64,000 nt of DNA, taken from positions 55,494,255 through 55,558,254 of the forward strand of contig NC_134576.1 of assembly GCF_050947875.1 (NCBI RefSeq). The letters are read 5' to 3'. Each line of letters begins with the position of its first letter. Position 1 is the stretch's first letter. Below the pieces are notes generated by a model. That model searched no databases. It was not told the origin of the DNA and was given only the letters and a program-made list of their open reading frames with translations. Source of the DNA: Dermacentor variabilis. Its lineage: Eukaryota > Arthropoda > Arachnida > Ixodida > Ixodidae. Made by a program: the position numbers and the translations under genes. Shown piece by piece: positions 12,093-23,195 of this stretch.

Positions 12093-12159
12093 CATAGCAC
12101 AATGCTATGCTATACATAGATAGCATTGTGCTATGTATAAGCATAGCACAATGCTTATA
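12093..12159. repeat. palindrome cluster of GCATAGCACAATGC units
   Basis: CATAGCACAATGCTAT at 12093-12108 is mirrored by ATAGCATTGTGCTATG at 12120-12135. A third unit, ATAAGCATAGCACAATGC, starts at 12138. Alternating orientations allow a perfect 16-bp stem, so the DNA could extrude a cruciform. Confidence 0.6.
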
Positions 12160-12289
12160 CCATCGAGTTGATCCTCGCTAACCGAATAATCGTGTTGAAA
12201 AAAAGTCGTGCTGCTTTCTTCTTTTAGGCGATAAACAATATGTTCTGTTATCTTTTAACGGAACTTGTGAACAGATAACTGATACCCGT

Positions 12290-12505
12290 CGCTGTAGCTC
12301 AGTGCATGAAGGTGGCGTTGCGCTTCTTAGTGCGAGGTAATGAGTTCGATCCCGATGGAGGCAGAATGCGAGAACGTCCGTGCAGCGTGCGGTGGGCGCA
12401 CGTTAAGGAATCCCGGGTGGTCGAAATTAGTCCGGCGCCTCCCATGACGGGGTGACTCGTAATCGGATCGTGGTTTTGTCACACGCAAAACCCCATGTTT
12501 ATATT
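12290..12505 (+). mobile_element. tRNA-derived SINE (Ruka-like)
   Basis: Head GCTGTAGCTCAGTGC, a B-box-like GAGTTCGATCCC at about 12340, then GGCAGAATGCGAGAACG, CGCACGTTAAGGAATCCC, TCGAAATTAGTCCGG, CTCGTAATCGGATCGTGG and CGCAAAACCCC. This head is closer to a canonical tRNA start than the other copies. Confidence 0.8.
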
Positions 12506-13140
12506 TAGACGAGAAATCTTAGCAGATAGATAACAGACTATATACAGTTGACGATTTTGTTGTCTTACTTCTTTTTATTTCTTATTGCGCATTGGTTCTT
12601 TCAATTTGGCTTCCACGTCTTTTCTTGTTCTTGAACGTTGGACGTGCAGTCGGCCACAGATGCTTAAGGGACACGAGTTGCACGGCTTACGCTCTAAAGC
12701 GTGACGCTTATAATTTGTTGGAGTGCTTTGTAAAGTCGCTAAGGGTAGTACAGATCGAAGCATTCAATTGGAGGCCGCGGCCTCGGGCTTAATAGGAATT
12801 CATCTTTTTCGCAAATCTAGTGTCCTGTAAACTTTTGTGGCCGACTGTTCTTTCTTCGTTTTCATGGTGGCATGTTTTTTTATAACATTTTCCCCTTAGC
12901 ACTGCTATGTAATGTTGCAAATCGCCCCTTACGTAATTAAGTTGATCGTGTACTACCCAACGTATCGTGTATGCTACGCTGAGTTGGATACCTCCAATTC
13001 TGATTGAAGCACTGGAATGTTAACTTAGCCTGAAATAGGGTTTCTGCTACGCTAAAGCGAGTTTTCATTGTTCGGTGCACCAGTTACTAATTAATTAATT
13101 AAGAATCTAAATTTTAACTCGATACCATTTCATATAGTGC

Positions 13141-13212
<72 letters not shown>

Positions 13213-13410
13213 TTCTACTAATGCATTCTCCATGGATTGAAACGAAGGTGAACAGGATGTCTTAATTTTCTTCGATATGGAACTGCAGGTATAACTGCCT
13301 TAGGTATTCAAGTAAATAAATAGATGCGTGCTAGATCAGTGGTTGGCGCGTCCTTTTCCGAAACGGCACATTGTCGCTGGAGCACGCGTCTCCGTTGAGT
13401 AGTGTCTAAG
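12506..13410. other. AT-rich unassigned stretch
   Basis: No coding signature. Holds TAATTAATTAATTAAG at about 13090 and the ATT microsatellite listed separately. Confidence 0.4.
13142..13212. repeat. (ATT)n microsatellite
   Basis: About 23 uninterrupted ATT units. Confidence 0.95.
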
Positions 13411-13536
13411 ACATGGTGTTTGTGACGTGTTTTAGGCTCTGAAGTCACTTCCGGCGCATGCACTTCGCAAAAGCCTTCGAAGTTCGTTTCTGGTACTGCG
13501 GAACAACTCACTGGGTCGTGAACTTAGACGCCACAT
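13411..13536 (+). repeat. interspersed repeat family B, copy 1
   Basis: Matches 13640-13765 and 28431-28568 block by block: TGACGTGTTTTAGGCTC, CACTTCCGGCGCA, GCAAAAGCCTTCGAAGTTCG and GACGCCAC. Copies have stops or shifted frames, so it is a non-coding or decayed repeat rather than a gene. Confidence 0.6.
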
Positions 13537-13639
13537 ACCCATGATTGCAACGGCTTAATTTCAGTTTCTCTTCACGTCGCAAGAATCGCGAAGACAAGAC
13601 GACGACGAGGGCGAAATAGGCGGTGTCCAGAATTTGAGG

Positions 13640-13765
13640 ATGACACGTGTTTCCGGCTCACACGCAATCGCTTCCGTCGCACGCGGCTAGCGAAAGCACG
13701 GCCTTCGAGATCTCCATTCGTTATCCCGAGATGGCCGTCGCTGGGACGTGTATTTGGACGCCACC
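13640..13765 (+). repeat. interspersed repeat family B, copy 2
   Basis: Same order of blocks as the copies at 13411 and 28431: CACGTGTTTCCGGCTC, GCTTCCGTCGCACGCGGCT, CCTTCGAGATCTCC and GACGCCACC. Lies about 105 bp after copy 1 in the same orientation. Confidence 0.6.
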
Positions 13766-15904
13766 TACGGAAAGATACGGACGAGCAGGCGAACACAATA
13801 AGCAGGCGCGTTCCGAGGTTCTAACTGCAGTCTCAGTAGTAGGCGGCGCTGCGCTCGCGCTGTCTCAAGTTGAACGAAGGGAACGATTGAAGCGGGCTCC
13901 ACCTCACAAGAACTCGCGGTGCGGCGAAGTCAACTTCGACGAAGGGTTTCTTTATGCATTAAAAAAAAGTTAAATGTGTATTTTCTTTTTAAAGTTACTA
14001 CTGAGCTCGTAACGCATTAATGTACGTTTGTAGACAGCATAACACATAACCTAAGCCATCATCAAAAGCTACTGTAAAGAGTCTCGGGCAACGCAGTGCG
14101 TGTGCGCATGCGCGCACTATAGTTTAGACGGGCACCTCTCTGTGAATTCAAACCAGCTCGGTGTGATTCAGGATTGTTGATTGCGAAGTAAGAGCCAGTG
14201 TGTTGCCGTCCGCTTAGCCGAACGCGGTTTCAGTGTGAGCAAGCTCCTGCGAGCGGCAGTCGCACGAACAACGCGTCATTCAAGCTGCGCCGTATACCGG
14301 TGACGAGCAATAGTGCGGAGCCGCCTTTTTTCCCTCTTTGGGTGAGGAAAAAGGCGAATACCCCTGCTTCAACGCTGGAAACGTAGCCCGCAAGCGACGC
14401 GGTATGCCGACAGGCATGCGGAGTTCGCGCTGCTGTAGTTGCGCAATGTCCGCGCGCTTCTTCGACACCGTCGCTTGAGCGCTCGGTTTCCAACGCGAGT
14501 CCAACTAGATCGAAAGTCTGTTCTCTCTTTCGACCGCGAGACGACTGCAGCGGCCTCCCGTGATGGGCGTCTCCTTTTATCACACGCGGCGTGTACGTGG
14601 CCCAAGCGCTCTGGCTGGGGCTTTGCTGCGCGCGCGCCCTCTTGACACCAGCACTGGCTCTTAAGAGTATGAACACCACCTGCTAGGTAATGCGCCACTA
14701 CGTACTACGTTCTCTGCTCACGTCTGACCTCCTACGTACGACTACAACAAAACCGTAGACGTATTTGCACCGACACGGGAGCAAGCGTAGCGCACTGAGA
14801 AAGCACACGGTTCGATGCGACGCAGTTCAAAACAGAAGAAAAGCCGAGAAGTCGCGCCACCGCTGCCGCGGATTCGCCACGACCGAGCCAAAAAAACCGC
14901 CGCCTTTATCGCGAGAGAGAGCGTTCGCACGCGCCAGACTTTCGACACGCCGCGCAACTCGCGAAAGACGTCCGGGCCCGCGTGAAGTTCGCGAATGCTG
15001 CCGCGGTTGACGGGCGCTGCGAGCGAGGATTACAGGGCCGGGGAAAGGACCGCGGGCCCGGCCCCGCGAGGGTTTGATTGCCGCCGCTTGCGCAACCGGC
15101 GTCGGGAGGTGGGACGGTCCCGGGCGCGTCCGCCACGAGGATGGCAGATGAGGGACTCGGTCGGAGTATAGGACGTACGGGGTTTGCGAAAACTTAACTG
15201 CACTGCCAGCAGCTGCTCGGCCGACGGCGAGAGAGTGTTGTGTGTGCGCCGCGTTGGAAAACACGAGGAGTCGCGAGGGGTATATAGGAAGGAGGGGGGG
15301 GGGGCAGCGTGTATACGTACACACAGACAGCCGCCGCCGGCCGGTCTGGTTGGTGCAGCAGTGTCGGGGTGCTTGCGTAAAGAGGAACCGCGCGTGTGTG
15401 TGTGTGGCGTGCTCGTGCTTTCTTAGCCGCTCCGTCGCCCGCGGCAAAAAAGCTGTCGCCGGCCGCGGCTCGCATTCTAGCGAAGAGGGGGGGGGTCGCG
15501 CCCGGTGGTTCTATTTTCGAGTCGGCGGCACGCGGAGACTCGCTCTTGCCGGCCGGCCAAGAGCTCTCGCCCTGTCTCTTCGGGGAGGCCGGCCCGGCAT
15601 CAGTGCCGGCACCCTGGCGAAGGCGCCTAGCTGCCTGCGGCCCCGGATAGAGGTCGGCCGACTTTGAGCAGCCCCCGACGGCGGCGGCGGCATCTGGGCG
15701 TGCTGCGATCCCCCCCCCCTCACTCGCCCCCCTGCTTCGCGACACGAGATTGCTCTTGAAAGACTGCTCTTTTACCTCGAGCCTCCGTAACGGTGACACG
15801 GAAATTAGATAATGTTTGTGGCCGATTTCAGGAGTCGAAAGAGGTGGGTGAACGCGCGGTAAGGAGTTGTGAACGACGACCCTTTATACAAACCGTCAGC
15901 TGGC
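13766..15904. other. unassigned; strongly CpG- and GC-rich from about 14.75 to 15.75 kb
   Basis: The first kilobase has no features. From about 14.75 kb the DNA becomes very GC-rich with G-runs at 15291-15303 and 15487-15497 and a C-run near 15709-15718. Frames up to 206 residues on both strands overlap each other and reflect base composition (few stop codons), not conserved protein. A possible core promoter is listed separately. Confidence 0.4.
15240..15325 (+). promoter_or_regulatory. possible TATA-containing core promoter in CpG-rich segment
   Basis: GGGGTATATAGG at 15277-15288 is a good TATA box inside a CpG-rich kilobase. A start would be expected near 15310-15320. It is upstream of the first visible NUAK exon on the same strand, so it could serve an alternative first exon, but no linking exon is seen. 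Confidence 0.25.
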
Positions 15905-16400
15905 TATTTTACGTCCACTGCAGGACGAAGGCCTCTCCCGATGATCGCCAATTACCACCTGTCTTGCGTCCGGCCCTGACGCCATCCCATGCGTGCAGAT
16001 TTCTTGAATTTCGTCGCACTGCCCGGTTCCCTGCCGACCTCGACTGCCGCTTCTATTGGCGCGCACTCTGTCGCTCCGTAAACCATCGGTTATCCGCCCT
16101 GCGCGTTACCACGGCCTGGCGGACGACACTTCTCCCTCTCACTCTCAACTCGATTGTCGGCTATATAGCCCCGTCTGCCCCCTATAATCTGCACCACCGT
16201 CTTTCTCTCTGTCGACGTCGCATACGCCTACCATGTTCCATGCCATCGCCTGCTGTGTGCCTTAGCTTCCTAATTCTTCCAAGTTTCTGTCGAATACGTT
16301 GGTACTGATTAGAACGCGCTGGTTGTACACTTTTCTTTGCGTTAGTGGTGTAAGCTCCCGGTCATTCCGGCCGTACGCGCTGCAACTTCAGCCTCCCTGG
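15905..16400 (-). mobile_element. RTE-type LINE fragment (antisense)
   Basis: The + strand reads as the reverse complement of the C-terminal and 3' part of the RTE element common in tick genomes. Blocks such as GAAGGCCTCTCCCGATGATC, CATCGGTTATCCGCC, TGGTTGTACACTTTTC and GTAAGCTCCCGGTCATTCC occur in that order. The copy is degraded. The 171-residue frame on the + strand is antisense to the element and is not a gene. Confidence 0.65.
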
Positions 16401-16469
16401 CGCAATATATATTACCAGCACCTCTCTCGTGTGAATCTTGCAGTAAAACATTTTTATAGATATGTAATA

Positions 16470-16715
16470 ACCCGGCCGTGGTGGCTTAGTGCTTATGCCG
16501 TTGCGCTGCTGAGCACGAGATCGCGGGAACGAATCCCGCCAAAGGCGGGCGCATTTCGATGGCGGCGAAAAAAAACAAGAACAAAGAATGTCCGGGTACC
16601 GGGCATTTGGTGCACGTTAAGGAACCCCAAGTGGTCGAAATTAGTCCGGAGCCCCCTGCACTACGGCTTGCCTCGTAATCTGATTATGCTTTTGGGTCGT
16701 AAAATCCCGGAATTG
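16470..16715 (+). mobile_element. tRNA-derived SINE (Ruka-like), nearly full length
   Basis: CCGGCCGTGGTGGCTTAGTG head with B box GGAACGAATCC, then GGCGGGCGCATTTCGATGGC, an A-rich insertion, GGTGCACGTTAAGGAACCCC, TCGAAATTAGTCCGG, CTCGTAATCTGAT and GTAAAATCCC. Confidence 0.85.
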
Positions 16716-17514
16716 ATTTTTTTTACATAGACTCTGTATGTCTCAATGTCTCAAACCTGAGACAGCAATATCTTTAAATAACGCCGTGATTCGCGTTTTT
16801 GGCGAGTTTAAAGACGGCTACGATTCAGGCAGTGACGTCAGGAAAAGTTGTTTGCGAGGAGCCGCCTCGCGCAGGGGAGCATCATTAGCAAGCACGGCGA
16901 AGAGGCGCAAGCAGGCACGGAGAGAAGACAATGCAGAAGCAAGAAAAATTTCGCGAACAAGTTAGCCAGATTTATTTAGTAACCCCGGCGGCAGCATAGC
17001 GCGACAACGCTGTTATACACTTGGCTTCAGCCCAGCTCCGTGGTCGACTCAATAGCAGGCTTCACGCCGGAACCATCTGACTTGCGCGTTCGGGAGCCTT
17101 TTACGAAGAAGGGCCAAAAGCCGACGTGTATTGAAAACAAATGGCGACCTGTTGACGCCAGCCAACATTGTAGACAATTATAGACCCCCAAGTTGTGCCA
17201 CCGCGGCGCCACAACCGTGTTTCTGCGAGAGACGCTGTGGAACCTGAATATGCGTGTTCACGAGCGTGCGTCGGTCTATATAGTTTTAGGCTGCTTCACG
17301 CGGAGGGCCCGGCCCCTGGAAGCTAGCGCTTCCTACCGAGAACTTGGCGTCCGAACACTGGGACTACAGTTCTGCGTGATATGTGCATTGCCGTGCAGCT
17401 CATGGACTCGGAACATCTGGGGGGGGTTTTAATGCCAGCTATATGGTAAAGCAGTTGTGCGGAAACCCACAAGATGGAAGATTCATGAAAATGAAGAGCT
17501 GTTTTGGGGGACTG
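16716..17514. other. no recognised gene
   Basis: Unassigned sequence without domain or repeat signature apart from a short G-run near 17420. Confidence 0.4.
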
Positions 17515-17750
17515 ACTGACTGAATAAACTTTATTGAAACCAGCAAGAGATGGTGGCTGGGCCTAGGCCTCCCACGTGGGGACGTCGAGGTGTTGCCTCT
17601 TCGCCGCCTCGCAGGCCTGCTGGGTCGCCCAGAGTTGGTCGTCGAGGTTGGAGCTACGCAGGGCAGCGTGCCATCTCGACGAGAGGGTCGTGGGGTTAGT
17701 GTCGGGGTATTGGTGTGAACCCGATTTTTTTTTTTTTAGGTTCATGCCAC
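17515..17750 (-). mobile_element. LINE 3' end (ORF2 C-terminus and short UTR)
   Basis: On the minus strand the frame reads TLSSRWHAALRSSNLDDQLW then ATQQACEAAKRQHLDVPTWEA and a stop, the short helical end typical of tick LINE ORF2 proteins. It is followed by CAATAAAGTTTATTCAGTCA, a LINE-type 3' terminus with a simple-repeat tail. 5'-truncated. Confidence 0.7.
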
Positions 17751-19689
17751 ATTCGGATGGATGACAATATTCTCATTTCAAAGCTTTAATGATCGTATGT
17801 ACTTAGTGCACTGTTGCTGGTACTGTGTCGTCGTTGTGGCTCGGAAAAATACGTATCGTTATTCCGTGTAACTGGTGAGATGTAAGGTCCTCCTCTCTTC
17901 ATGTAGATATTATTAATAAACCCACTGGCCCCTCGTTCTCCATGAGAACATGTTCCTCCCTTCAACAGCGTCCTTAGCGTGCATGAGTCGGACGACGTCA
18001 TGGGCCAGCTACCCCTTTTGGCATGCCCGGCCCCAGCTCTTGCAGCATTTATTCACAGTGGTCCAACATGGGGAAGATAAAGATTCCCTGCGCGAACGAC
18101 CACCATTGTGAAGTTTGGTTCTTTCTTTCTGTCTTGTTCGAACTACGACAAAACAGTTGTTGCTTGCGCGAAGATAGTCCTCGTCATCAAAACCTCAGCT
18201 TCGGTTTGAGGTTTCTCTCGTTGGCCCTCTACCAATCAACTGAATTGCTCTTCTTCCTGCGAATCCTTGGTCTTGTTTGTGACGTCGGCTAGAGCGCGCA
18301 CCGAGCTAAATTGCAGTGACCATGTTCCCGCTGTCTCCTGGCGCAAATGCGTCCGTGTCTGCAACCGTTATAGCGTGTAGTAGATTTTTTTTCTCTTTGT
18401 TGCTTCTTCTCGATACCCAATACGGCAACACAAATAGCATTTCTATGGCGTTGTGTTTGAAAAAATGCCTCGCAATATGGCGCTATACCAGCGCTGATTC
18501 GGTTATGTAGTAGGGAGACCACAAGCAACGGAGGAGTACAAAAAGCCAAGTTCGCAAAAACACTGGCTCCGAAAGTTTGACGCTGGTCATTCATTGCCCG
18601 TAACACACACTAAAAACGCCGAACAGAGTCTGCGTATCTCTCCGCCTGGTTCTGCGCTCTTCTCACCGAGGAGTGAACTCGCGACCAAAGCGTGCTCGTA
18701 TGCCTTCTGGTCTTCGTGCTTTGTTCGTCTGTTCCCTGCGTGTGTGGCCGCACTCGTCTGCCAGACATCAGCGACACGCGGCGTAGATTAGCCGCGTCGA
18801 GCTAGCTGCGCCGCTTCTTTCTTCGCCTTCCTCCCGCATACGTCCCTGATTGATCTGATACGACAAGGGAGCGCCTTTGTTTCTCGCGGCTGCTCGCGGC
18901 GTCCGCTTTGGTTTCCGCGTAGCGAAGCCGGCCGCCCTTTTGGCGAGCAGCTGTAAGCTGTGTGTGTGTGTGTGTGACTGCCGCTGTGGTGGGAACCGCG
19001 CAAATGTGTGTCCACATCTCGTGCCGTCGCTCTGTTTGGTTTTTTCTAAAACGGCGAAAGATATATGCGGTGCCCGTCAGTGATCCCGGTTTCCTTTGAT
19101 TGCTTTCTTTCTTTCTTTGCCTTTTGTTTTTCTCAAAGCGTGCCGTCACATGTCCCGTACGCTTCACAAATGCGCATCGTAAAAAAAAAAAAAAAAGAAG
19201 GAAAGGACGAGCAGATTTGTAGCCAGTCTGGAATGTGCCTATATAGAGCAGTGTGCGTTACTATATGAGGACCGCTGCGATGTGCCTTTCTTGTGTACGA
19301 GCCCGCAGATGCGCACTTTCAGCTGGCGTATCTCAGAATTGCGTCACTCGCCATTTGCAGCTCGGAGGAACGGAATTCGATTGAAGCAGCGAGTACGCAG
19401 CAGCGATCCGAAAGTACGCTGTTTCGGTGGCAGTGCGACCACTGCGACATCAGCGCCTTAAAGCAGAAGTGCTTTGGGGATATATAGGTTCTCGCCAACT
19501 TGTCGTAATCTTAACGGACTTTCACTTCGTGGCTGGTACACTCAGTTTAATCAGTAATTTAATGAAACGCTAATTAGGAGTAAGCAGTGAAGCTGTGTTA
19601 CTATAACACGCTTCTATACTAACAAAATGTTCACTCTTACCGTGATCCGAGGCTTGGCGAGCGAGAATATAGGCAAAGAAGAGATACTG
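17751..19689. other. no recognised gene
   Basis: Unassigned sequence with a short (TG)n run near 18960-18975 and an A-run near 19181-19196. No exon signature. Confidence 0.4.
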
Positions 19690-19945
19690 GTGGCGATGCC
19701 ACCTTGAATTTTCCGCACTACGATGTGTGACGTCACGGATTTTTGGCATTGTCTGTTCGTGTCTGGTTGATCTATTTCATCGGCAAGGAAGGATTTCAGT
19801 TACAATGGTGCTCTAACGAGACCAAGGACTCATCGAATCAAGATAATGCTTTCTGTGCTATAAAATGGTCGATCGAATTACAAGGAAATTCTTTTATATC
19901 CGTGACGTCACGCTGACGTAGAAACGCCGCGGTTCGAGCGCCACC
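19690..19945. mobile_element. probable MITE with GTGACGTCACGGAT inverted ends
   Basis: GTGACGTCACGGAT near 19728 and ATCCGTGACGTCAC near 19898 are inverted copies, and flanking GGTGGCG / CGCCACC blocks extend the symmetry outward. About 255 bp, no coding capacity. The inverted-repeat sequence itself contains a full CRE (TGACGTCA). Confidence 0.5.
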
Positions 19946-20337
19946 AAGAAGAAATGGTGATTTGGCATTCTTTCTTTTTTCTTTTTTTCTGCCGCTACAC
20001 CTAACCCCTTTTTTCTCATGTATTTTAAATGCGAATATGGTTTAGAAACAATGCTGCTCTTTGGTGTCACTTGAAAACAAAATGGTGCGACCAAGACAAG
20101 TCCACAGTCGCGTGCTGTTGTCGACGGCTTTACCGCGTGATGCGAGCTGGGAAACATTTCTTGCGTCCGTTTGTCGTTTGTACTAATCGATTCACCTTAT
20201 ATTCTTCACATTGGTCCTCGCGAGCTCGTTCACGTGCGTGTAGTATTTGTTCCTTTATGTCTGTTTTCGTCAAGGACATCATGTCAGCAGACTTCAGCGA
20301 TTTTTTCATCTCTGCGCATCACTCAGTGCAACTTAAT

Positions 20338-20778
20338 GATGCAAAACTATCGGTAGAATGACTACTGATAGGATCGATAGTTTCTGACAACTATCGACAG
20401 CGTAAGAAAAGGCTATCTAGGGTATTACTGTAAGTACTATTGATAGCATTGTAATATAGTTCGCTGTTGACAGTGCGATCGACAGTTCTGCAATTCTTGG
20501 CTAGTAATATCAGCAGAAGTTTTGTGATAACTGACCATGGGTAACACCCAGTTCATGCGGCTGGCAACCGGAGGACGTAGCCATGTTTATGTTGCAGTGT
20601 TTACCTGCGGTACGACACTCGATATTTTTACATTATCGATGGTGCACTATCTATAGCAATATCCACAGTGCGCTCGATATCACCATTGATATCGAAAGTG
20701 CTACAGTTTCCCCGCTATCGATTCTCGGATAATTACTAAACTATAGCATCGGCAGAATTATCGGTAGTTTTGCATCAC
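20338..20778. mobile_element. foldback MITE rich in TATCGATA words
   Basis: TGATGCAAAACTATCGGTAG at the left is mirrored by TACCGATAATTC...AGTTTTGCATCA at the right (read on the plus strand as ATTATCGGTAGTTTTGCATC, 20757-20776). The interior is full of ATCGAT and GATATC words. No open frame of note. Confidence 0.65.
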
Positions 20779-20872
20779 TACTGCGGCTGCAGCAGGCCGC
20801 CATGGTGTACAGCGCCATCTTGTGAAGAGCAGCTTCTTGGCGGTGCACGCAACGTAGAGTCGACCTGCTATA

Positions 20873-21076
20873 GTATATATATATATATATATATATATAG
20901 ACGCCAAGGACAACACAGGGGAAATTACTTGTACTTAGTAATTGAGTCAAAGAAATGATAAATTACCGTAATAGAAATGAAAGTGGACGAAGAAAGAACT
21001 GGCCGCTAGTGGGACACCAACCCAAGTCTTCGCATTGCGCGTGTGATGCTCTGACCAATTGAGCTACCGCGGCGCA
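20873..21076 (-). mobile_element. second tRNA-derived SINE family with (AT)n tail
   Basis: On the minus strand a clean tRNA-like head at 21076-20999 reads GCCGCGGTAGCTCAATTGG (A box) through GACTTGGGTTGGTGTCCC. A body unlike the Ruka-type tail follows, ending in TTGTCCTTGGCGTC and a (TA)n tail at 20873-20900. The body differs from every other SINE copy in the window. Confidence 0.75.
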
Positions 21077-22044
21077 GTTTTTTCATCCACTTTCAGTGGT
21101 ACTTGTGGTTTGCTACTAGAACCAACCCTGGGCGCCTTAGCGAGCGCCGCCACACAAGCGCTGGCGGTGGATGTAGAACATGGTTTCTGCCGCAGGCGTC
21201 ACGTGTGCGTAGTTTTTTTTTTTTCAATGGCTTTGTCTGCAGATTGACATTGTAGACTTCGGTTAAATTTGCCCCTGTTCCGGCGAAGGGCGAGGGGGTG
21301 ACAGCCGCAACAGCTGCCGCCATATAGTATGGAGAGGGAATTTATTAGACGTATAGGGGAATATAGTTTCAATCCCCAGCGCAATCTATAGCTGCCATGA
21401 TTGCAGTGTATTGTACATGTCACGATAAATGTACCTCGCAAATCCCGAAGTGAAAATTGTCTCCAGCCAAAGGCTGGGTCGTTAGGCCATTTTAATTCTC
21501 AATTGTGCGTCTCATGCATTATTGTCCTACTAATTGCGGCACAGGTCTTGGGTTCAGTTGAAGACAGAATGCTACTTGCACGCGCTGGGGCTTGTCTCTC
21601 GCGCTTGCTTTCTTCACAAGAGGTGCTTCCATATTATGAGATGTCATAAGGGAATGGAAAACTGCGACGTTGGCACGCTGATTGAAAAATGAACTACGTC
21701 GCCACTATCTTTGTAATTACCTCGCGGTAAAGCTAACCTTAACATTATGAAAAGCGTTTCATGTATGGCAAGCATAGAAGGTGTATATAAACTTTGTGAG
21801 ATTGAAAATGAAGGGCAAACGTTGAAGCGGCAACGTCGGCTGGCCTAACTAGTTTTCCTGGCTTCGCTGGTAAAGAGGCGGAGGAGCACCGACATACATA
21901 GTAGTGGTGGGGGTACTGCCGAGGCTACTGTCATTGTGCGTCGCCCCTTCCTCTCATCATCTGCTACATTTACGTGAACGTAACGAAATCACAATTAATT
22001 TTAGTGGCCCCCATCGTGAATTTGGGAAACCTAAACTAGGGCGC
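21077..22044. other. no recognised gene
   Basis: Unassigned sequence without coding or repeat signature that I recognise. Confidence 0.4.
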
Positions 22045-22620
22045 CATTTCGTCCCATGACGTCATAAGCACGTGGTTCCACCTCTATTCGCCATAGTTGA
22101 CCGTTACGTCATCATTGGCACTCGAATTTGGCCGCCATCTTCGATTTCATATTTCAAAACTATGCCGTCATCTTGATTTATCACGTAATAATCACGTGGA
22201 TTCACTTGAATCCGCCATATTGGATTATGACGTCATCATTGGCACCAGAATTTGGTTGCCATCTTGAATTTTAGATTCCTAAACTATGGCGCCATCATGA
22301 TTTATCACGTAATAATCACGTGGATTCACTTGAATCCGCCATATTGGATTATGACGTCATCATTGGCACCAGAATTTGGTCGCCATCTTGGATTATGACG
22401 TGACAGTCACTTGACGTCACCGTTCACCAATTACGTTCTTATTGATTTACTATGGAGGCCGTCATCTTGGATTTATCGGTGACGTCATCAATTTGCGACC
22501 ATTTTAGATATATCAGTGACGTCACCGATAAATCACCAATTCGATATACTATGACGTCACCAATCAATCACCAATTGGGTTGCTATATCGATTTACTATG
22601 TGGGCCGCCATCTTGAATTC
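22045..22620. repeat. minisatellite-like array of CRE and YY1-like motifs
   Basis: Seven exact TGACGTCA palindromes lie at 22057, 22228, 22352, 22412, 22480, 22517 and 22552. They alternate with CCGCCAT(C/A)TTG words, the reverse of the YY1-type core AAGATGGCGG. Part of the block is a tandem duplication with 124-bp period: TCACGTAATAATCACGTGGA occurs at 22181 and 22305. CACGTGG E-boxes are also repeated. It is probably a repeat; the dense regulatory words could still act. Confidence 0.7.
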
Positions 22621-23195
22621 CTCGGACTGAAAATTTCACGCCGAAGGGAGGTGGTAGCAGACGCCAAGAATGCGAGAAACGTGATGAGCAAGAGCTGACG
22701 CTCTTAATAGAAGCGACACGCTACTGTCGCATTCATTAAGTGCGGCTCGTGTAAGTGAAACTGTTGTCTTGGAGCGCACGCTGCGAACGTCAGCTGCATT
22801 ACGTGGACCCGACAAATCAGTTGGGTCGAGTCGACTTGTCGAGTCGAAATTCGGCCGCAGGATTCACGGTAAACTGTCGGGCCGAGGGAGGCATCGTGAG
22901 GTGGGCGGGGTCGGACCGGCCTCGAAGCGGCGAGTCGAGTTGGTCGACCCGTTGGTGCGTGTCGTCCCGGCTTCTGATGCGGCCCGCTCGCGTTGGGGTC
23001 ACGTAAGTGAGGTTGTACACGCAGGTGGGAGATTACCGTTCAAAAATAGTAAATGCAATTTTTTGGGTTGGTAGAATTGCTCAGTCTGTAATTAGCGCTA
23101 CCAGGAAGGGAGTCGTGCCAGAATTTATTCGGCTTGCACGCCGTTCCCGCTGTGCGCATCTAAAAGTGGTGCCCTGTTTTGGTTCGTTGTTGCAG
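22621..23195. other. intronic sequence before the first visible NUAK exon
   Basis: Contains a GTCGAGTCG-rich stretch (about 22815-22945) with resemblance in composition to 60970-61260, then the polypyrimidine stretch and TTGTTGCAG acceptor of the exon at 23196. No glycine-rich-loop exon was found here. Confidence 0.5.

Noticed and set aside
13750..13785. ATYGK-like reading that resembles the missing glycine-rich loop of NUAK (GTYGK)
   Set aside because: It lies at the edge of interspersed repeat family B, and the surrounding residues do not match a kinase N-lobe; no suitable splice sites.
15194..15799. 201- and 206-residue minus-strand frames in the CpG-rich segment
   Set aside because: Overlapping open frames on both strands from high GC; no motif, biased composition.
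15793..16308. 171-residue + frame
   Set aside because: Antisense to an RTE-type LINE fragment.
20999..21076. tRNA gene on the minus strand
   Set aside because: The tRNA-like unit continues directly into a SINE body with an (AT)n tail.
22045..22620. CRISPR-like array
   Set aside because: The repeats are degenerate and unevenly spaced, with no repeat-spacer pattern, in a eukaryotic genome.
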